From positions 29,785,426 to 29,849,425 of the forward strand of contig OZ022256.1 in the NCBI GenBank assembly GCA_963978905.1: DNA of 64,000 bases, in the 5' to 3' direction. This stretch comes from Trichostrongylus colubriformis (lineage: Eukaryota > Nematoda > Chromadorea > Rhabditida > Trichostrongylidae). This document shows positions 60,761 to 64,000 of this stretch, one piece after another (within the stretch, counting starts at the first letter, position 1; every line of letters starts with the position of its first letter). The position numbers and the translations under genes are program-made. The notes under the pieces were generated by a model that did not search any database, was not told the DNA's origin, and worked only from the letters and a program-made list of their open reading frames with translations.

Positions 60761-61809
60761 TATACGTTTCCCGACCCATAGTTCACTTACTCCAGCTCCT
60801 TATCAATCGATTGCATAGTTCAGAAACTTCTATGGGTCTACACTAGTACAGTAATACAGCATTGTTCCCGTGCAGTTGTTGACGCGATAGTTCAGCATTG
60901 TTCCACGGAGTCTTTAGTACAATAATTCAGCGTTGTTCCCACGCACCCTCCTGCACTAGTCCAGCAACAGGCCCGCTGTGTCATTAATTCAGTAGTTCAG
61001 CATCGTTTCCACACAGTCTTAGTACAATAGTTCAGCATTGTTCCTGTATTGCCTTTAATCCAATAGTCCAGGATTCTCCCCAAGGGGGAGCTGTCGGGCC
61101 GAGCAGTTATCAAGGAACCAGGACCTCCCCAGGTAAGTGTCAGTTACTTGAATGCTTTACGTTCAGTGTTCAGGTTCAATTGCTGGTTCTGTCACTTACC
61201 TACGTTGTATTCCTTTACGCCGACCCTTGCCGACAGCTACTCCACTGCAGGACTCACTTACCTGAGTTCTTTTTACTTTGTTTCTTTGTCTTGTTTTAAT
61301 TGTTTAGTTCAGAGTTTATCGCCTTCGCTACCAGTCGTGCGTGGTATTCGTCGTTGGTATTGTCGGTTCCTCGCCGTCGGTTCAATTACGACATCTTACG
61401 GCGCGACGACCCAGCTGGCGGGTTCGAGGTGCCGTTACTAACACTACTAACCCATTGTTCTATTGCCTGCCATTGATGTTTTGTTTTTGTTGGTGCTTTA
61501 CTTCATTTGCTGTTTATGTTGTTGCTAGCCCTTGTCGTAGTTCACTTAGATATTGTCGTTCCCTTTGTTGCTAACCCATTTACTCACCGGGTCTTACGTT
61601 TTACTCAGGATAAAGGGGGGTAAGCACAAAACAATTGTTCGTAGCATAACGGTGTAACCGGACACTTTCTTTCGAGAGTCCGTCAGACGACCAGGCACCA
61701 TAATTTGGCCAGCTCCCCAACTTTTGCGGCCGGGTTCACTGCAGTCGCCCGTGCTACGCTCCCAGACAGGGGTCTGGAGCTGACGCCTTAGGGAACTTTG
61801 GGGCGGGAG
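60761..61809 (+). repeat. 3' region of the BEL/Pao element with TAGTTCAG repeats and polypurine tract
   Basis: From 60815 to 61075 the motif TAGTTCAGCATTGTTCC recurs irregularly about every 30-60 bases (for example near 60887, 60922, 60990 and 61025), with variants AATTCAG and AGTCCAG. A perfect donor-like CAGGTAAGT occurs at about 61130, with TTCAG sites 30-40 bases later. The polypurine tract is GGGGCGGGAG (61800-61809), adjoining the 3' LTR. No supported gene lies here. Confidence 0.75.
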
Positions 61810-62478
61810 TGTCGCGAACAGCGAGGATCGCTCCTCAGTTCCCGTGGCGCACGGGTTCCCGTGGGTTTGACCGCCGCCTCGCCACGTTGGTCAACTTCCG
61901 TGATCGTTCGATATCGAACGACGGCCGCGCATCGCGGCACCATCACGGACCTCCCCGGGCAGTCTTCGCTGGGTTTTTCTTCACGCGTGTGGCAATCTTC
62001 GTCCCTCGTCTTCAGAGTCACACGGGCCTCTCTTACGAGGCCGGCGGCGGCACCCCGGGGCTTGGGCCATTAGAACCAGCCTTGGAATCGTCCCACCTTT
62101 TTGGAATTCGCCTGAAATCGTCATTAGGTCGTCGGACGGGGCTCGTAGCGAGAGCCCGGCGTGAGTCATGTTTAGTTCAGTTACTGTGTTCTATTGCTAC
62201 CGTTTAATTCACACATAAATATGTTATTGTTCTTGTGTATTTTTCTCACGTGTTCAGTGAAAGGTATTTCCCTCTATCTTTCTTGCATTGTGCTCGTTAG
62301 CGTTGGTTCGATGTCGTTGTGTGACTAGGCGTCGTCGGGGGAAAGTTCCCAGGCGTCAGCCTGGTTAGCTCGGGTATTCGGTTCCCTGCTAGTTCAGTCT
62401 AGCCTCGGGAACCAGGGGGGTTTGGTTAGGCGCGGCCGGCAATCAATGCGGGCCACCCATGGAGCGCCGTTTGCAACA
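61810..62478 (+). repeat. 3' LTR of the BEL/Pao element
   Basis: This LTR is 669 bp and matches the 5' LTR without a difference that I could find by eye. It is followed by the CCCTG target duplication (62479-62483). Confidence 0.95.
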
Positions 62479-62483
62479 CCCTG

Positions 62484-64000
62484 TGTTTACTTGGCAACAT
62501 GCCAATGGGAAACTAGATCAGACTCTTCTCCTCTTGACGGACAGGTCGTCCGCGTCGAGAATCAACGGTGGGAAGGGGGTCCTATTTCTCGGGTTTTTGG
62601 CCATTTCCATCCGTTTTTTCTCCACTGTCCTGTTACGGCAGCTCGACTTTCATATGCACTACTTCTTTTACTTTTCGTCCGACTTTCCCCTAATGCTGCC
62701 TTTAAGTGTTACACGACTACTAGACTCCCGAAACTTCCTGTTGCTTCCATGGCATTCATCACTTACTGAGCAATTCTCCTGAAATAAAAACTGACAGGAA
62801 GAGCAGTGAAAGGTGTAAATATCTGAATTTCGATAACGCTGATTTTGCCGCAGCCCGCGGTGCGGAAGTTGCTACAAGTATGCTGAGTTATTAGTTATGA
62901 GTTATGGGCAAAAGCTTCGGTCTCGGACGGGACTCGAACCCGCTTCCCATACTTTCCGGGCATATGTGATAATCCAATACACTACCATTCAGAAGCTGAG
63001 TTAAGGTGAAAGGGGTGTCGGCAGTGTAATGGATTAGCACATATGCCCGGAAAGCATGTAGTGCGCGTTTGAGTCCCGTTCGAAACCGTAACTTTTGCCT
63101 TTTGCCTTAACTCAGCATACTTGGTGTAAATATTGATTATTCAATATGAGATGGCCATCGCATAGTGCTGTTCGCATCGCACGGCCTAGTATTGTGGTCT
63201 CGATCAGTGCGAGTTGAACACACAGGGAGGCGTAAATTTGGAGGATTGTGGAATTTTGTGCTCAGCAGTGTAACAGTAGAGAAGGAACAAAATACAGTGC
63301 TTTGTATAATGATACAGCCATCCATAAATTGTATTCTTTCTGATGAAAAAAAGAGTACAGCTATGACGTCCTGGACGTCTGCCGGCATTATCGCCCGCGG
63401 GCCGCAATTGCAATATGCTAGCTTATTCATTTTGACGCGCTTTGAGATCCGAATTTATCCTGTGAACGCGCAAAACCGGCCAGACCTTTCCTTTCAATAA
63501 TACTTTCATGAAAGCAAGGGGCTCAAAAAAAGTTTAAACGAAGGTGCTCTTCTCAGGGGGACTAGCAGAACGGTAGCAGGGGGTACGCATTAGAGGAAAG
63601 AATCACGAGAACGAGCTAAGAAAATAGCAGAGCGATCACGTTGGGCTACGAAACACGAGGCAAGTGATCCGAAACGAACGCTGGCATGGCTACAGCTTGT
63701 CAGAATTGTGATGTTTGTCAAAGTCTAAAAAAGACGGTATTGCCGAGGAGCAATTTCTCAATTCACTGTTGCACTTTTCAACTCTGATACGATAGAACAG
63801 TTCGCAAAAAGCAAGAAGCGCTACTCTCTCGATAGTCCTTAGCAATTACTGACTTCAGGGTAATTATTTCGGGACAACAGCTATCGAAGGCCCAGGTAGA
63901 CAATTTTGAAGTTGTCTTTTTTTTTGAACGTCCGACTATAGCAAAAGTATCATAAGATTTATATCGCGCTAGGAACTGGATCACAGAATACCGAGAATTT
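62484..64000. other. Right flank, no supported gene
   Basis: The segment GGGAAGGGGGTCCTATTTCT near 62568 is a relative of the reverse complement of about 39050-39112, so it is a dispersed repeat. A frame at 62459-62782 crosses the LTR end and the flank and is not credible. The palindromic tRNA-like copy 3 lies at 62830-63126. The remainder shows no exon chain. Near 63450, ATCCTGTGAACGCGCAAAAC resembles a segment at about 8190. Confidence 0.4.
62830..63126. repeat. Palindromic element with tRNA-like modules, copy 3 (decayed)
   Basis: The minus module (from 62919) is truncated at its acceptor end near 62987. The plus module (63014-63087) keeps TAATGGATTAGCACATAT but has a changed B box (CGTTTGAGTCC). 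The left extension CGATAACGCTGATTTTGCCG and the end GCTACAAGTATGCTGAGTT match copies 1 and 2. The central spacer is almost gone. Confidence 0.7.

Larger units (their letters stand above)
49796..62478 (+). mobile_element. Full-length BEL/Pao-type LTR retrotransposon (12,683 bp)
   Basis: Two 669-bp direct LTRs (49796-50464 and 61810-62478), each starting TGTCGCG and ending GCAACA, flank an 11.3 kb interior. A 5-bp target duplication CCCTG lies just outside both ends (49791-49795 and 62479-62483). In order the interior carries a primer site, a leader of about 0.9 kb, an intact Gag-Pol ORF, a spacer of about 1.1 kb, a second Gag-like ORF and a 3' region of about 1 kb. The LTRs look identical by eye, and both ORFs are intact, so the insertion is probably recent and possibly still competent. 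Confidence 0.96.

Overview
The window reads as nuclear DNA of a nematode, most likely a repeat-rich clade V (strongylid-like) parasite. The evidence is compact exons of about 50-150 bases bounded by nematode-style TTTCAG or TTTTAG acceptors, very large introns (up to 7 kb), Tc1/mariner-type debris and a BEL/Pao LTR retrotransposon. The species cannot be named from the sequence. Exons were joined by eye from splice phase and family conservation, with no transcript data.

Left third (1-32 kb): a possible last coding exon of an upstream gene lies at the window edge (1-201, +). A small secreted Ly6/three-finger protein gene (3013-17026, +) has five exons separated by 0.4-7 kb introns, and its stop codon is the first codon of the last exon. 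Around and inside it lie MITEs: a TTAA-flanked pair at 9.2 and 13.8 kb, a TACAGG-ended element at 12.6-13.3 kb and a palindrome at 17.1 kb. From 20 to 32 kb the DNA is mostly transposon debris: palindromes built from two opposed tRNA-like modules (20.4 and 23.1 kb), a nest of mariner-like inverted repeats (21.6-23.6 kb), two decayed Tc1/mariner transposase copies (26.4-28.8 kb, the first split by a GC-rich foldback element) and a LINE reverse transcriptase remnant (29.1 kb).

Middle (32.3-44.7 kb, -): a complete atlastin gene with 17 exons predicts 562 residues. All GTPase motifs, the membrane hairpin and a basic C-terminal tail are present. Its 4.7 kb intron 3 carries two tandem satellite arrays (about 246 bp and 145 bp units), a microsatellite and a cluster of GC-rich hairpins close to the splice acceptor.

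Right third (49.8-62.5 kb, +): an apparently young 12.7 kb BEL/Pao retrotransposon has matching 669 bp LTRs, a CCCTG target duplication, a tRNA-Gly-type primer site and an intact 1917-residue Gag-Pol reading frame. Most unusual is a second long reading frame (834 residues) in the envelope position. It is not an envelope protein: it ends in a three-knuckle zinc array with the same layout as the knuckles of the first ORF's Gag. It is preceded by a splice-acceptor-like signal, and the octamers TAGTTCAG/TATTTCAG recur through it, its 3' region and the LTRs. This duplicated Gag-like module is the best candidate in the window for an undescribed system.
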